A DNA stretch of 64,000 bases. Source: Bradyrhizobium sp. B124. Its GTDB lineage: Bacteria > Pseudomonadota > Alphaproteobacteria > Rhizobiales > Xanthobacteraceae. The notes beneath the pieces are model-generated. The model saw nothing but the letters and a program-made list of their open reading frames with translations. It had not been told where the DNA came from and made no database searches. The first letter of the stretch is position 1. Each line of letters begins with the position of its first letter. Below are positions 47,065 through 56,902 of this stretch, one piece after another. The position numbers and the translations under genes were made by a program. The stretch lies in contig NZ_CP152413.1 in assembly GCF_038967635.1 (NCBI RefSeq), forward strand, positions 4,778,001 to 4,842,000, given 5' to 3'.

Positions 47065-48054
47065 GTGTATCGCCGCGCCGGCCTTTCGCGGACAATAACG
47101 CTTGCCGTCGCGCTGCTATGGACAGCGGTCTCGGTGAGTGCTTTTGCGCGCGAATTCCGCACCGCCGATACCCAGAATGAAGACTATCCGACGGTCCAGG
47201 CGCTGAATTACATGGACCGCCTGATTGCCGAACGCACCGGCGGCCGGCACCGCATCGTGGTCTTCCACTCCCGCCAGCTCGGCGAGGAAAAGGAGACGCT
47301 GGAGCAGACCCGGGCCGGCGCCATCGATCTGAACCGGACCAACGTCGCGCTGATCGGAACCATGGTGCCTTCCGTGAACGTGCTGGCGATGCCGTTCCTG
47401 TTTCGATCCCTTGAGCACCTGCAGCATGTGCTGGATGGACCGATCGGCAACGAGATCCTGAACAGTCTCGAGGCCCACGGCTTCGTCGGGCTGACCTTCT
47501 ACGATTCCGGCGCCCGCTCGATCTATAACAGCGTCCACCCGGTACGTTCGCTCGACGACCTCAAGGGGCTGCGGCTGCGCGTGCAGCAATCCGAACAGAT
47601 GTCGGACATGATCCGCGCGCTGGGCGCCCAGCCGGTCCAGATGGCCTACGGCCAGGTGCTGACCGGGCTCGCCAACCGGCTGATCGATGGCGCAGAGAAC
47701 AACTGGCCGTCCTTCGTCACCACCGGCCACTACAAATACGCCGGCTACTACACCTTGACCCAGCACACCGTGAGCCCGGAAGTGCTGGTGATGTCGCGCA
47801 AGGCCTGGGCCAGCCTGACGCCGGATGAGCAGGCCATCTTCCGCGAAGCCGCGCAGCGCTCCAGCCTGTACATGCGCGAGAAGTGGCGGGAGCTCGAGGA
47901 GCGCTCGCGCAAGCAGGCGGAGCAGGCCGGCGTCAAGGTCGTGACCGATTTCGACCGCAAGCCGTTCGAGGCGGCGATGGCCGGCATCTATGCCAAGGCG
48001 GAGCGCGATCCGGCGATAGCTGCGCTGATCGAACGCATCCGCAACATGGAGTGA
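47065..48054 (+). CDS. TRAP transporter substrate-binding protein (DctP family) used in a sensory operon
   Basis: A 329-residue DctP-type receptor starting at GTG, with AAGGGGAA about 9 nt upstream. The signal peptide ends near SAFA-REF. The TRAP signature region with the ligand-binding Arg (DLKGLRLRVQQSEQMSDMIRALGAQPVQMAYGQVLTGL in part) and the GAENNWPSF segment are intact. No DctQ or DctM membrane gene is nearby; two sensor kinases and a response regulator follow at once, so it probably feeds signal to the kinase. Confidence 0.88.
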   Translation: MYRRAGLSRTITLAVALLWTAVSVSAFAREFRTADTQNEDYPTVQALNYMDRLIAERTGGRHRIVVFHSRQLGEEKETLEQTRAGAIDLNRTNVALIGTMVPSVNVLAMPFLFRSLEHLQHVLDGPIGNEILNSLEAHGFVGLTFYDSGARSIYNSVHPVRSLDDLKGLRLRVQQSEQMSDMIRALGAQPVQMAYGQVLTGLANRLIDGAENNWPSFVTTGHYKYAGYYTLTQHTVSPEVLVMSRKAWASLTPDEQAIFREAAQRSSLYMREKWRELEERSRKQAEQAGVKVVTDFDRKPFEAAMAGIYAKAERDPAIAALIERIRNME

Positions 48055-48061
48055 CCGGATC

Positions 48062-50143
48062 TTGGACGCGCCCAAACAGGACGGGACGATGCGACGGCGG
48101 GCGGCGTTTGGGCCGCAGGGCCGTTTCCGCATCGTCCAGTTGCTGCGTGCGGTGCCGATCCGCTGGCGCATTCTTTCGATCGCGCTGCTCAACTCCGCCG
48201 TCGTGATCGTGCTCGCGGTGCTGATCTGGAACGGCTCGAAGGTGCTCGGCTCGGCCTGGGACGATGTCCGCCAGGTCCGGGAATCCGACAAGATCTTGGC
48301 CAAGCTCGAGAGCGAGACCAGCCGTCTGCAGAACCTGATCCATCGCTACATCAACCAGCCGAGCCCGGACCTGTTCGCGGAAATCCTGCTGCTGCGCGAG
48401 GCCGTGCTCGGCACGCTGACCAACCGGGCCTCGACCGATCCGATGCTGTCGGGCTCGGTCGAGCAGCTGGAGCGCGTCACCAGCCGCTTCCTCGACGGCT
48501 TCGGTGAATTGCGCACCGTGCAGACCACGATCTCCAAGACCTATGACGAAGAGGTGCTGACGCCGACCAGGGACATGGCCGGGCTCTATTCGATCATCGA
48601 GGGCGCCACCGGCCATCGCGACGCACTGATCTGGCCCGCGCTCGGCAAGTCACGCGAAGCCTTCACCTCGCTCTTGGTCGCCGCCAACGCCTACTACCTC
48701 TCGCTGGCCTCCTCGTCGGCCGAGGAAGCCCGCCGCAACATCGATACGATCGAGAAGACGATCCCCGTCATGACCGATCTGGCCGAGAACGATCTGCAGC
48801 GCATGGCGCTGGCGCGGCTCAAGGTCAAGACCGCCGAGCTGCGCGACGGGCTCGGCAAGCTCAGCGAACAGCTCACCAACCGCACCGATCTGTTGCGCAA
48901 CTCGATCGACGCCAGCCAGGCCGACGCGATCGGCGCGATCGACGATCTCTCGGTGAAGATGCGCCAGCGCGAGCAGAAGGCGCAGGAGACGTTCGACAAG
49001 ACGCTGACGTCGATCTCGCGCCGGGTGCTGTCGATCGCCGTGATCTTCCTCGGCGTCATCATGTCGGCCGGCGTCATGATCGCATTGTCGATCCGGCTGC
49101 CGCTGGCGCAGATCATGGCCGCGATGCGCACCATCACCTCGGGCGACCTCGACCGGCCGGTGCAGGGTACCTCGGCCAAGGACGAGGTCGGCGCGATGGC
49201 GCGTGCGGTCGAGGTATTCCGCGAAAACGCGATCGCCAAGCGCAAGACCGAGGACGAGCTGCGCACCGCCAAGGAGAAGGCCGAGAGCGCGCTGCTCGAG
49301 CTCAACGCCGCCCAGCAGAACCTGATCGATGCCGAGCGCCTCGCCGCACTCGGCGGCCTCGTCGCGGGCGTCGCCCACGAAGTGAACAACCCGATCGGCA
49401 TCAGCCTGACGGTCGCCTCGAGCTTTGCCCGCCGCAGCGAGATGTTCGAGAACGACCTGAAGACCGAGCCACTGCGCCGCTCCAAGCTCGACGAATTCGT
49501 GCGCGCCTCGCGTGACGCATCGCAGCAACTGGTCTCGAATCTGCAGCGCGCCGGCGAACTGATCCAGTCGTTCAAGCAGGTCGCCGTCGATCGTTCGCAT
49601 GCCGAACGCCGCCAGTTCGCCTTGAGCGAAGCGACCGACCAGATCGTGGCGAGCCTGCGGCCGGTGCTGAAGAAGGCGGCGATCGCGCTGTCCGTCGACG
49701 TGCCCGATGGGCTCCTGATCGACGGCTATCCCGGCGCCTATGGCCAGATCTTAACCAATCTTTTCCTCAATGCCGTCAATCATGCCTTCGCCAACGGCCG
49801 CTCCGGCAACATCACGATCTCGGCGCGCGGTCGCGGCACTGATGATGTCGAGATCATCTTCGCGGACGACGGGGCCGGCATGACGCCGGATGTGCAGCGA
49901 CAGGCGTTCGACCCGTTCTTTACGACGCGACGCAACGAAGGTGGTACGGGCCTCGGCCTTCATATCGTCTATAACCTCGTCACCCAGCAGCTCGGCGGAC
50001 GCATGATGCTGGAGTCAAGGGTAGGACAAGGCACCACTTTTCGCATTATCATGCCCAGGATCGCCAAGGGCGAGCCCACGATCACTGACGCAGCAGCCGA
50101 CGGAACCAGTCAATGGCCGAACAGGACGATGTCCTCCAACTGA
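48062..50143 (+). CDS. Membrane sensor histidine kinase (HAMP-HisKA-HATPase)
   Basis: A 693-residue kinase: TM1 (about 36-56), a 265-residue helical periplasmic sensor, TM2 (about 322-346), HAMP (about 346-400), coiled coil, phosphoacceptor His439 in GVAHEVNNP, and ATPase boxes N (ILTNLFLNAVNHAF), G1 (DDGAGM), F (FDPFFTT) and G2 (GGTGLGL). Start may be TTG at 48062 (7 bp after the previous stop) or ATG at 48089. The large periplasmic domain suits contact with the TRAP-type receptor. It overlaps the next gene by 31 bp. Confidence 0.9.
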   Translation: MDAPKQDGTMRRRAAFGPQGRFRIVQLLRAVPIRWRILSIALLNSAVVIVLAVLIWNGSKVLGSAWDDVRQVRESDKILAKLESETSRLQNLIHRYINQPSPDLFAEILLLREAVLGTLTNRASTDPMLSGSVEQLERVTSRFLDGFGELRTVQTTISKTYDEEVLTPTRDMAGLYSIIEGATGHRDALIWPALGKSREAFTSLLVAANAYYLSLASSSAEEARRNIDTIEKTIPVMTDLAENDLQRMALARLKVKTAELRDGLGKLSEQLTNRTDLLRNSIDASQADAIGAIDDLSVKMRQREQKAQETFDKTLTSISRRVLSIAVIFLGVIMSAGVMIALSIRLPLAQIMAAMRTITSGDLDRPVQGTSAKDEVGAMARAVEVFRENAIAKRKTEDELRTAKEKAESALLELNAAQQNLIDAERLAALGGLVAGVAHEVNNPIGISLTVASSFARRSEMFENDLKTEPLRRSKLDEFVRASRDASQQLVSNLQRAGELIQSFKQVAVDRSHAERRQFALSEATDQIVASLRPVLKKAAIALSVDVPDGLLIDGYPGAYGQILTNLFLNAVNHAFANGRSGNITISARGRGTDDVEIIFADDGAGMTPDVQRQAFDPFFTTRRNEGGTGLGLHIVYNLVTQQLGGRMMLESRVGQGTTFRIIMPRIAKGEPTITDAAADGTSQWPNRTMSSN

Positions 50144-51861
50144 TCGACGACACCGAGAGCCCCCCGGAGGACTCGCCGGTACGGAAATGGAAGATCGCCG
50201 TGATCGACGACGATCACGCCGTCCACGAAGGCACCCGCTTTGCGCTCAGCGACTACAACCTGAACGGCGCGACGCTGGAGATCCTGTCGGCCTACTCTGC
50301 GGCCGAAGGCCGCACGGTGATGCGGGACAATCCTGACATCGCAGCCGTGCTGCTCGACGTCATCATGGAGACCGACGTCGCCGGGCTCGAGCTCGTCGAA
50401 TACATCCGCAACGAGATCAAGAACGAGACCGTCCGCATCATCCTGCGTACCGGCCAGCCCGGCCAGGCGCCGGAGCGGCGCGTCATCGTGCAATACGACA
50501 TCAACGACTACAAGGCGAAGACCGAGCTCACCGCCGACAAGCTGTTCACCTCGCTGACCGCCGCGCTGCGCAGCTACCAGCAGCTCGAGCGCATGGTGCA
50601 GACAAGGCGCGGGCTCGAGATCATCATCGACGCGGCCTCGACGCTGTACGACTTCAAGTCGATGCAGCGGCTGGCCGAGGGCGTGCTAACGCAGCTCGCC
50701 TCGCTGCTCAATGTCGATTGCGCCGGCATTCTGGTGCTGCGCGACGACGGTAACGCGGCCGCCGCCGATTTCTCGGTGCTGGCCTGCTCGGGCTGCTACA
50801 GCCGCTTCATCGGCACGACGTCCTCGAAGGCGCTCGATCCCGACCTGCGGCATATGGTGGAGGAAGCATTCCAGCGCCGCAAGAACGAGTTCGCCGACCA
50901 CCGCAGCGTGCTCTATTCGCGCACCGGCAGCGGCCGCGAGGTCGTGGTGCTGCTGCAGGCCGAGCGCCAGCTCTCCGACACCGACCGTGCGCTGGTCGAG
51001 ATCTTCTCGAGCCGGCTGTCGATCGCGTTCGACAACGTGATCCTCTACCAGCAGCTTCAAGAGGCCAACACCCAGCTCGAGGACCGCGTCGCGCAGCGCA
51101 CCCGCGCGCTGATGCAGGCCAACCGGCGGCTGTCGGCGCAATGGCTGCGGCTGCAGCGCGCCAACGGCTTCAAGAACGAGATCCTCGGCACCGTCGCCCA
51201 CGATCTGAAGAATCCGCTCGGCGTGATCCTCGGCCGCACCGAGATGCTGACCGAATTGATCGGCGCCAGCTCGCCGAAGGAAAACGTCACCGCCCAGGTC
51301 GAGCACATCAGGGACGCCACCAAGCGGCTGACCTCGATGGTCGACCATTTGATCTCGGATGCGATGGCCGACGCCTTCGACATCACCATCCGCCGCGAGC
51401 CGGTCGACGTCGCGGCCCTCGTCAACGAAGTCACCGAGGCCAATTTGCCCTCGGCCGTCAACAAGCAGCAGCGCATCTCGGTCTCGGGGCCGCAGCACTT
51501 CGTCACGATGTGCGATGGCGACCGGATCCGCGAGGCGATCGACAACCTCGTCAGCAACGCCATCAAGTACTCGCCGATCGGCGGCAAGATCACGGTCACG
51601 GTCAGCCATGAAGGCGACGACACGGTGATCCGGATCGCCGACCAGGGCCCCGGCCTCAGCCCCGAGGATCTCGGCCGGCTGTTCGGCCGGTTCCAGCGGC
51701 TGTCGGCCAAGCCGACCGCGGGCGAAAGCTCGACCGGCCTCGGCCTTTCCATCGTCAAGCGCATTATCGACATGCATGGCGGCCATGTGACCGCACAGAG
51801 CCCGGGCCCCGGACAGGGGTCGACCTTTACGGTTACACTGCCGGCGACAGAGACATCATGA
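50113..51861 (+). CDS. Response-regulator/kinase hybrid: REC-DUF3369-HisKA-HATPase
   Basis: A 582-residue soluble protein. The receiver domain (about 26-150) has acceptor Asp82 in LLDVIMET. The DUF3369/GAF-like sensor (about 170-330) is followed by coiled coil, HisKA with His363 in TVAHDLKNP, and an ATPase domain ending in STGLGLSIVKRII. Having an input receiver and its own kinase, it can relay signal from the membrane kinase. It overlaps the upstream gene by 31 bp and the downstream gene by 4 bp. Confidence 0.9.
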   Translation: MAEQDDVLQLIDDTESPPEDSPVRKWKIAVIDDDHAVHEGTRFALSDYNLNGATLEILSAYSAAEGRTVMRDNPDIAAVLLDVIMETDVAGLELVEYIRNEIKNETVRIILRTGQPGQAPERRVIVQYDINDYKAKTELTADKLFTSLTAALRSYQQLERMVQTRRGLEIIIDAASTLYDFKSMQRLAEGVLTQLASLLNVDCAGILVLRDDGNAAAADFSVLACSGCYSRFIGTTSSKALDPDLRHMVEEAFQRRKNEFADHRSVLYSRTGSGREVVVLLQAERQLSDTDRALVEIFSSRLSIAFDNVILYQQLQEANTQLEDRVAQRTRALMQANRRLSAQWLRLQRANGFKNEILGTVAHDLKNPLGVILGRTEMLTELIGASSPKENVTAQVEHIRDATKRLTSMVDHLISDAMADAFDITIRREPVDVAALVNEVTEANLPSAVNKQQRISVSGPQHFVTMCDGDRIREAIDNLVSNAIKYSPIGGKITVTVSHEGDDTVIRIADQGPGLSPEDLGRLFGRFQRLSAKPTAGESSTGLGLSIVKRIIDMHGGHVTAQSPGPGQGSTFTVTLPATETS

Positions 51862-52595
51862 ACCAGAACCCGCATATCTTCATCGTCGACGATGAGGCGC
51901 CGGCCCGCGAGATGGTCGGCGATTACCTCAAGATGCACGGCTTCGGCGTGACGCTGTGCGATGGCGGCAAGAGCCTGCGCAAGGAGATCGAGAGCAGCAC
52001 GCCCGATCTCGTGGTGCTGGACCTCAACATGCCCGAGGAGGATGGTCTGTCGATCATTCGCGACCTCAAGAGCAAGATCAACGTCCCCGTCATCATGCTG
52101 ACAGCTACTGCCAGCCCGATCGACCGCGTGGTCGGGCTCGAGCTCGGCGCCGACGATTACGTGGCAAAGCCCTGCGAATTGCGCGAGCTGATGGCGCGCA
52201 TCCGCTCGGTGCTGCGGCGGAGCGGGCCCGCCAAGACTGCCGCGCCGGAATCGGCGACCGCCAAGGCCGAAAAGGAGCAGCTGGTGCGGTTCGGCACCAA
52301 ATGGCTCGATCTCGAGGCCCAGGCGCTGCGCGACGACGAGGGCAATGAGCACCCGCTGACGGCGTCCGAATTCGGCCTGCTGAAGGTGTTCGCGGCCAAT
52401 CCGAAGCGCGTGCTGTCGCGCGAACGGCTGCTGGAACTGGCCAATGCGCGCGATGCGGAAGCCTTCGACCGCGCCGTCGACCTGCGCATCATGCGCATCC
52501 GCCGCAAGATCGAATTCGACCCGACCAAGCCGTCGGTGATCCGGACCATCCGCGGCGGCGGCTATCTGTTCTCGCCGACCGGGGATAAGGCTTAG
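51858..52595 (+). CDS. OmpR-family response regulator
   Basis: A 245-residue regulator: receiver (about 6-120) with Asp55 in VVLDLNMPEEDG and a C-terminal winged-helix domain (about 150-240, ending IRTIRGGGYLFSP). Its ATGA overlap with the hybrid kinase gene shows translational coupling. It is the output of the four-gene signalling operon; targets are unknown but could be a transporter elsewhere. Confidence 0.92.
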   Translation: MNQNPHIFIVDDEAPAREMVGDYLKMHGFGVTLCDGGKSLRKEIESSTPDLVVLDLNMPEEDGLSIIRDLKSKINVPVIMLTATASPIDRVVGLELGADDYVAKPCELRELMARIRSVLRRSGPAKTAAPESATAKAEKEQLVRFGTKWLDLEAQALRDDEGNEHPLTASEFGLLKVFAANPKRVLSRERLLELANARDAEAFDRAVDLRIMRIRRKIEFDPTKPSVIRTIRGGGYLFSPTGDKA

Positions 52596-52605
52596 TTTTC
52601 TCGAC

Positions 52606-52725
52606 GTCGTCCTGGCGAAAGCCAGGACCCATAACCACGAATGCCCCAGTTGGGCGAAGCTGGGCCCCAGCGAATCCCAGCAACACATATTTGGGGTAAT
52701 GGGTCCTGGCTTTCGCCAGGACGAC
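52606..52725. repeat. Palindromic repeat, family A
   Basis: GTCGTCCTGGCGAAAGCCAG on the left and CTGGCTTTCGCCAGGACGAC on the right; core contains GAAGCTGGGCCCCAGC. Its right arm and preceding TTGGGGTAATGG are identical to the right flank of the GIY-YIG element at 60234. It lies between the response regulator and polA. Confidence 0.9.
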
Positions 52726-52800
52726 AAATCGTTGTGTGGCACGGGCGGATTCAGCGACACTAAGGCTGTCAATCCGCGCAAAAATCCCTAAGTTTCGGCC

Positions 52801-55800
52801 ATGCCGAAAACAGCCTCCCAAGACCCCGCCAAGCCCGCCCCGAAGACCGCAGCCAAGCCCGTCGCCGCCAAGCCTGCGGCGAAGGGCGACCACGTCTTCC
52901 TGGTCGACGGTTCGGGCTACATCTTCCGCGCCTATCACGCGCTGCCGCCGCTGAACCGCAAGTCCGACGGGCTGCAGGTCAATGCCGTGCTCGGCTTCTG
53001 CAACATGCTGTGGAAGCTCTTGCGCGACATGCCGGAGGACAACCGGCCGACCCATCTGGCGATCGTGTTCGACAAGTCGGAGATCACGTTTCGCAACAAG
53101 CTCTATCCCGACTACAAGGCGCACCGGCCGCCGGCGCCTGACGATCTGATCCCGCAATTCGCGCTGATCCGCGAGGCGGTGCGCGCCTTCGAGCTGCCCT
53201 GCCTCGAGCAGGCCGGCTTCGAGGCCGACGATCTGATCGCGACGTATGCGCGGCTCGCCACCGAGCGCGGCGCGACCACGACGATCGTGTCATCGGACAA
53301 GGATCTGATGCAGCTCGTCAACGACAAGGTCGTGATGTACGACACGATGAAGGATCGCCGCATCGGCCGCGACGAGGTGATCGAGAAATTCGGCGTGCCG
53401 CCCGAAAAGGTGGTCGAGGTGCAGGCGCTGGCCGGCGATTCCACCGACAACGTGCCCGGCGTACCCGGCATCGGCATCAAGACCGCCGCGCAGCTGATCA
53501 TCGAGTATGGCGATCTCGATCAGCTGCTGTTCCGCGCCGGCGAGATCAAGCAGCCGAAGCGCCGCGAGGCGCTGCTCGAGAACGCCGAGAAGGCCCGCAT
53601 CTCGCGCCAGCTCGTGCTGCTCGACGACAAGGTCGAGCTCGAGGTGCCGCTCGACGACCTCGCGGTGCACGAGCCCGACTCGCGCCGGCTGGTCGCCTTC
53701 CTCAAGGCGATGGAGTTCTCCACCCTCACCCGCCGCGTCGCCGACTATGCGCAGATCGACCCCGCCGATGTCGATGCCGATCCCGGCAACAAGAGCGGTG
53801 CCAGCGTGTTCTCGCCGCTGCCGCCGTCGGACGTGACGCCCGCGCCGGGAGACGCACCGTCAGCCGCCGCGCCGGCAGGTTCGCCAACGAGGGAGCGCGC
53901 CAAGCCGACCGGCGCACGCGACGACAAGAACTCCAGCCTGAAGGGCACGCCGGCAACGCTGGCCGAGGCCCGCGGCGAAGCGATCCGCAAGACCGGCTTC
54001 GATCGCAAGGGCTACCAGGCGATCGGCAGTCTCGATCAGCTCAACGCCTTTGTCGCGCGCGCCCACGACACCGGCTACATCGCGATCGAGGCGATGTCGG
54101 AATCGATCGACCCGATGCAGGCCGAGTTGTCGGGACTGGCGCTCGCCGTTGCGCCTAACGATGCCTGCTACATCCCGCTCAGCCATCGGCAGGCCGGTGG
54201 CGGCGCCGGGCTGTTCGATGCGGGCCTTGCGCCCGGCCAGATCAAGACCGCCGATGCACTGAAGGCCTTGAGGCCGCTGCTGGAGTCCGCAGGCGTCCAG
54301 AAGGTCGGCTTCAACGTCAAGTTCACCTCGGTGACGCTGGCGCAACACGGCGTCACGCTGCGCAACATCGATGACGCCCAGCTGATGTCCTACGCGCTCG
54401 ATGCCGGCCGCGGCTCGCACGCGCTGGAGGCGCTCGCCGAGCGCTGGTTCGGCCATGCCGTCGTCAGCTACGGCGGCCTCGTCGGCAGCGGCAAGGGCAA
54501 GCTGACCTTCGATCAGGTCACGATCGACAAGGCCACCGAATATGCGGCCGAAAGCGCCGACCTGATCCTGCGGCTGTGGCGGGTGCTGAAGCCCCGCCTC
54601 GTCGCCGAGCGGATGACGACGGTCTACGAGACGCTGGAGCGGCCGCTGGTCTCGGTGCTGGCGCGGATGGAGCGCCGCGGCATCTCGATCGACCGCCAGG
54701 TGCTGTCGCGGCTGTCGGGCGATTTCGCCCAGACCGCGGCACGCGTCGAGGCCGAGATCCAGCAGATCGCCGGCGAGCCGGTCAATGTCGGCAGCCCGAA
54801 GCAGATCGGCGACATCCTCTTCGGCAAGATGGGATTGCCCGGTGGCACCAAGACCAAGACCGGCGCCTGGTCGACCACCGCGCAGGTGCTCGACGACCTC
54901 GCCGAGCAGGGCCACGAATTCCCCAGGAAGATCCTGGAGTGGCGCCAGGTCTCGAAGCTGAAATCGACCTACACCGACGCGCTGCCGACCTACGTCAACC
55001 CGCAGACCCATCGCGTGCACACCACCTACGCGCTGGCTGCGACCACCACGGGCCGGCTGTCGTCGAACGAGCCGAACTTGCAGAACATCCCGGTTCGTAC
55101 CGAGGACGGCCGCAAGATTCGCCGCGCCTTCATCGCGACACCCGGCCACAAGCTGGTGTCGGCCGACTACTCCCAGATCGAACTGCGGCTGCTCGCCGAG
55201 ATCGCCGACGTGCCCGTGCTGCGCCAGGCGTTCCGCGACGGGCTCGACATTCACGCCATGACCGCGTCCGAAATGTTCGGCGTGCCGATCAAGGACATGC
55301 CGAGCGAGGTGCGCCGCCGCGCCAAGGCGATCAATTTCGGCATCATCTACGGCATCTCGGCGTTCGGCCTCGCCAACCAGCTCGGCATCGCGCGCGAGGA
55401 AGCTTCCGCTTACATCAAGAAGTACTTCGAGCGCTTCCCGGGCATCCGCGCCTATATGGACGAGACCAAGGACTTCTGCCGCCGCAACGGCTATGTGACG
55501 ACGCTGTTCGGCCGCAAGTGCTACTACCCCGACATCAAGGCGTCCAACGCCTCGGTGCGCGCCTTCAACGAACGCGCCTCGATCAACGCGCGCTTGCAGG
55601 GCACCGCGGCCGACATCATCCGCCGCGCCATGATCCGGGTCGAGGACGCACTCGCCGAGAAGAAGCTCTCGGCGCAGATGCTGCTGCAGGTGCATGACGA
55701 GCTGATCTTCGAGGTGCCCGACAACGAGGTCGCGGCAACGCTGCCGGTGGTCCAGAAGGTGATGCAGGACGCGCCGTTCCCGGCCGTGATCCTGTCGCTG

Positions 55801-55851
55801 CCGCTGCAGGTCGACGCCCGCGCCGCGAACAACTGGGACGAAGCGCATTAG
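52801..55851 (+). CDS. polA: DNA polymerase I
   Basis: A 1016-residue PolA with three parts: 5' nuclease (about 28-310, with FRAYHALPP, EADDLIATYA, SSDKDLMQL and the helix-hairpin-helix GVPGIGIKTA), 3'-5' exonuclease-like domain (about 405-600) and polymerase (about 610-1016, with DYSQIELRLL, RRRAKAINFGIIYGIS and VHDELIFEVP). It has an Ala/Pro/Lys-rich N-terminus and a long Pro-rich linker (about 325-395). The polymerase and nuclease motifs are intact. The proofreading carboxylates are not: E430, M432, T509 and S585 stand where E. coli has D355, E357, D424 and D501. Confidence 0.96.
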   Translation: MPKTASQDPAKPAPKTAAKPVAAKPAAKGDHVFLVDGSGYIFRAYHALPPLNRKSDGLQVNAVLGFCNMLWKLLRDMPEDNRPTHLAIVFDKSEITFRNKLYPDYKAHRPPAPDDLIPQFALIREAVRAFELPCLEQAGFEADDLIATYARLATERGATTTIVSSDKDLMQLVNDKVVMYDTMKDRRIGRDEVIEKFGVPPEKVVEVQALAGDSTDNVPGVPGIGIKTAAQLIIEYGDLDQLLFRAGEIKQPKRREALLENAEKARISRQLVLLDDKVELEVPLDDLAVHEPDSRRLVAFLKAMEFSTLTRRVADYAQIDPADVDADPGNKSGASVFSPLPPSDVTPAPGDAPSAAAPAGSPTRERAKPTGARDDKNSSLKGTPATLAEARGEAIRKTGFDRKGYQAIGSLDQLNAFVARAHDTGYIAIEAMSESIDPMQAELSGLALAVAPNDACYIPLSHRQAGGGAGLFDAGLAPGQIKTADALKALRPLLESAGVQKVGFNVKFTSVTLAQHGVTLRNIDDAQLMSYALDAGRGSHALEALAERWFGHAVVSYGGLVGSGKGKLTFDQVTIDKATEYAAESADLILRLWRVLKPRLVAERMTTVYETLERPLVSVLARMERRGISIDRQVLSRLSGDFAQTAARVEAEIQQIAGEPVNVGSPKQIGDILFGKMGLPGGTKTKTGAWSTTAQVLDDLAEQGHEFPRKILEWRQVSKLKSTYTDALPTYVNPQTHRVHTTYALAATTTGRLSSNEPNLQNIPVRTEDGRKIRRAFIATPGHKLVSADYSQIELRLLAEIADVPVLRQAFRDGLDIHAMTASEMFGVPIKDMPSEVRRRAKAINFGIIYGISAFGLANQLGIAREEASAYIKKYFERFPGIRAYMDETKDFCRRNGYVTTLFGRKCYYPDIKASNASVRAFNERASINARLQGTAADIIRRAMIRVEDALAEKKLSAQMLLQVHDELIFEVPDNEVAATLPVVQKVMQDAPFPAVILSLPLQVDARAANNWDEAH

Positions 55852-55856
55852 AATCC

Positions 55857-56002
55857 ACCTCGCCCCGCTTGCGGGGAGAGGTCGGATCGCATGGAGCGAC
55901 GCGGAATGCGATCCGGGTGAGGGGGGTACAGGTCTAACCACGGCCCTCATACGTGGATAGGCCCCTCACCCCAACCATCTCCCCGCAAGAGCGGGGCGAG
56001 GG
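55857..56002. repeat. Palindromic repeat, family B
   Basis: CCTCGCCCCGCTTGCGGGGAG on the left and CTCCCCGCAAGAGCGGGGCG on the right, with GATCGCATGGAGCGACGCGG inside. It is between polA and the LysE-family gene. Confidence 0.86.
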
Positions 56003-56108
56003 AGCGCACCATCACCGCTGCCGGCCACATTGCTCCGAGAGCAATTCCAACATGGCCGCGCGGCGGATGACACGCTAGAAGTGCGTGCATCCCCTCGCGA
56101 GACCCGTC

Positions 56109-56744
56109 ATGCCCCACACATCCGCGTTGCTCGGCTTTGCGCTCGTCTGCTTCGGCATGGTGCTGACACCAGGGCCGAACATGATGTATCTGATCTCGCG
56201 CTCGATCACGCAGGGTCCGGCGGCCGGCATTGTCTCGCTCGGCGGCGTCGCGCTCGGCTTCGTGTTCTACATGCTGTGCGCGGCGTTCGGCATCACCGCG
56301 CTGCTGTTTGCGATTCCCTACGCCTATGACGCGCTGCGTTTCGCCGGCGCCGCCTATCTGCTCTGGCTGGCGTGGCAGGCCGTGAGGCCCGGCGGCCGCT
56401 CGCCGTTCCAGGTCAAGGCGCTGAAGGTCGACGGCCCGCACAAACTGTTCGCGATGGGCTTCATCACCAACCTGCTCAACCCGAAGATCGCGATGCTTTA
56501 TCTGGCGCTGCTGCCGCAGTTCATCGATCCCGCCGGCGGCAGCGTGCTGACGCAGTCGCTCGCGCTCGGCTCGATCCAGATCGTGATCAGCGTCAGCGTC
56601 AATGCGATGATCGCGCTCGCCGCCGGCTCGATCGCGGTGTTCCTCGGCACCCGCCCGACCTGGCTCCTGGTGCAGCGCTGGCTGATGGGCACGGTGCTCG
56701 CGGGGCTCGCGATGAAGATGGCGCTCGAGGCGCGGCGGGCGTGA
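56109..56744 (+). CDS. LysE-family translocator
   Basis: A 211-residue inner-membrane exporter with about 6 hydrophobic segments and the LysE/RhtB N-terminal motif FGMVLTPGPNMMYLISRSI (about 16-34), plus the GFITNLLNPKIAMLYLALLPQFI segment. It likely exports an amino acid or derivative. An ATG 24 bases upstream is possible, but MPHTSALL places TM1 normally. Confidence 0.9.
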   Translation: MPHTSALLGFALVCFGMVLTPGPNMMYLISRSITQGPAAGIVSLGGVALGFVFYMLCAAFGITALLFAIPYAYDALRFAGAAYLLWLAWQAVRPGGRSPFQVKALKVDGPHKLFAMGFITNLLNPKIAMLYLALLPQFIDPAGGSVLTQSLALGSIQIVISVSVNAMIALAAGSIAVFLGTRPTWLLVQRWLMGTVLAGLAMKMALEARRA

Positions 56745-56752
56745 TCTTCTTA

Positions 56753-56892
56753 CCTCGCCCGCCTGCGGGGAGAGGTCGGATCGCATCGTCAGATGCGATC
56801 CGGGTGAGGGGGACTCACCGCGAATTCAATTCTCACCGTCCTTGCGGCACCACCCCTCACCCCAACCCTCTCCCCGCAAGAGCGGGGCGAGG
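56753..56892. repeat. Palindromic repeat, family B
   Basis: CCTCGCCCGCCTGCGGGGAG on the left and CTCCCCGCAAGAGCGGGGCG on the right, with GATCGCATCGTCAGATGCGATC as an internal hairpin. It separates convergent LysE and GST genes. Confidence 0.86.
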
Positions 56893-56902
56893 GAGAAGAG
56901 GC

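Noticed and set aside
53860..55950. A 696-codon open frame antisense to polA
   Set aside because: Shadow of polA; no recognisable domain and it crosses a palindromic repeat.
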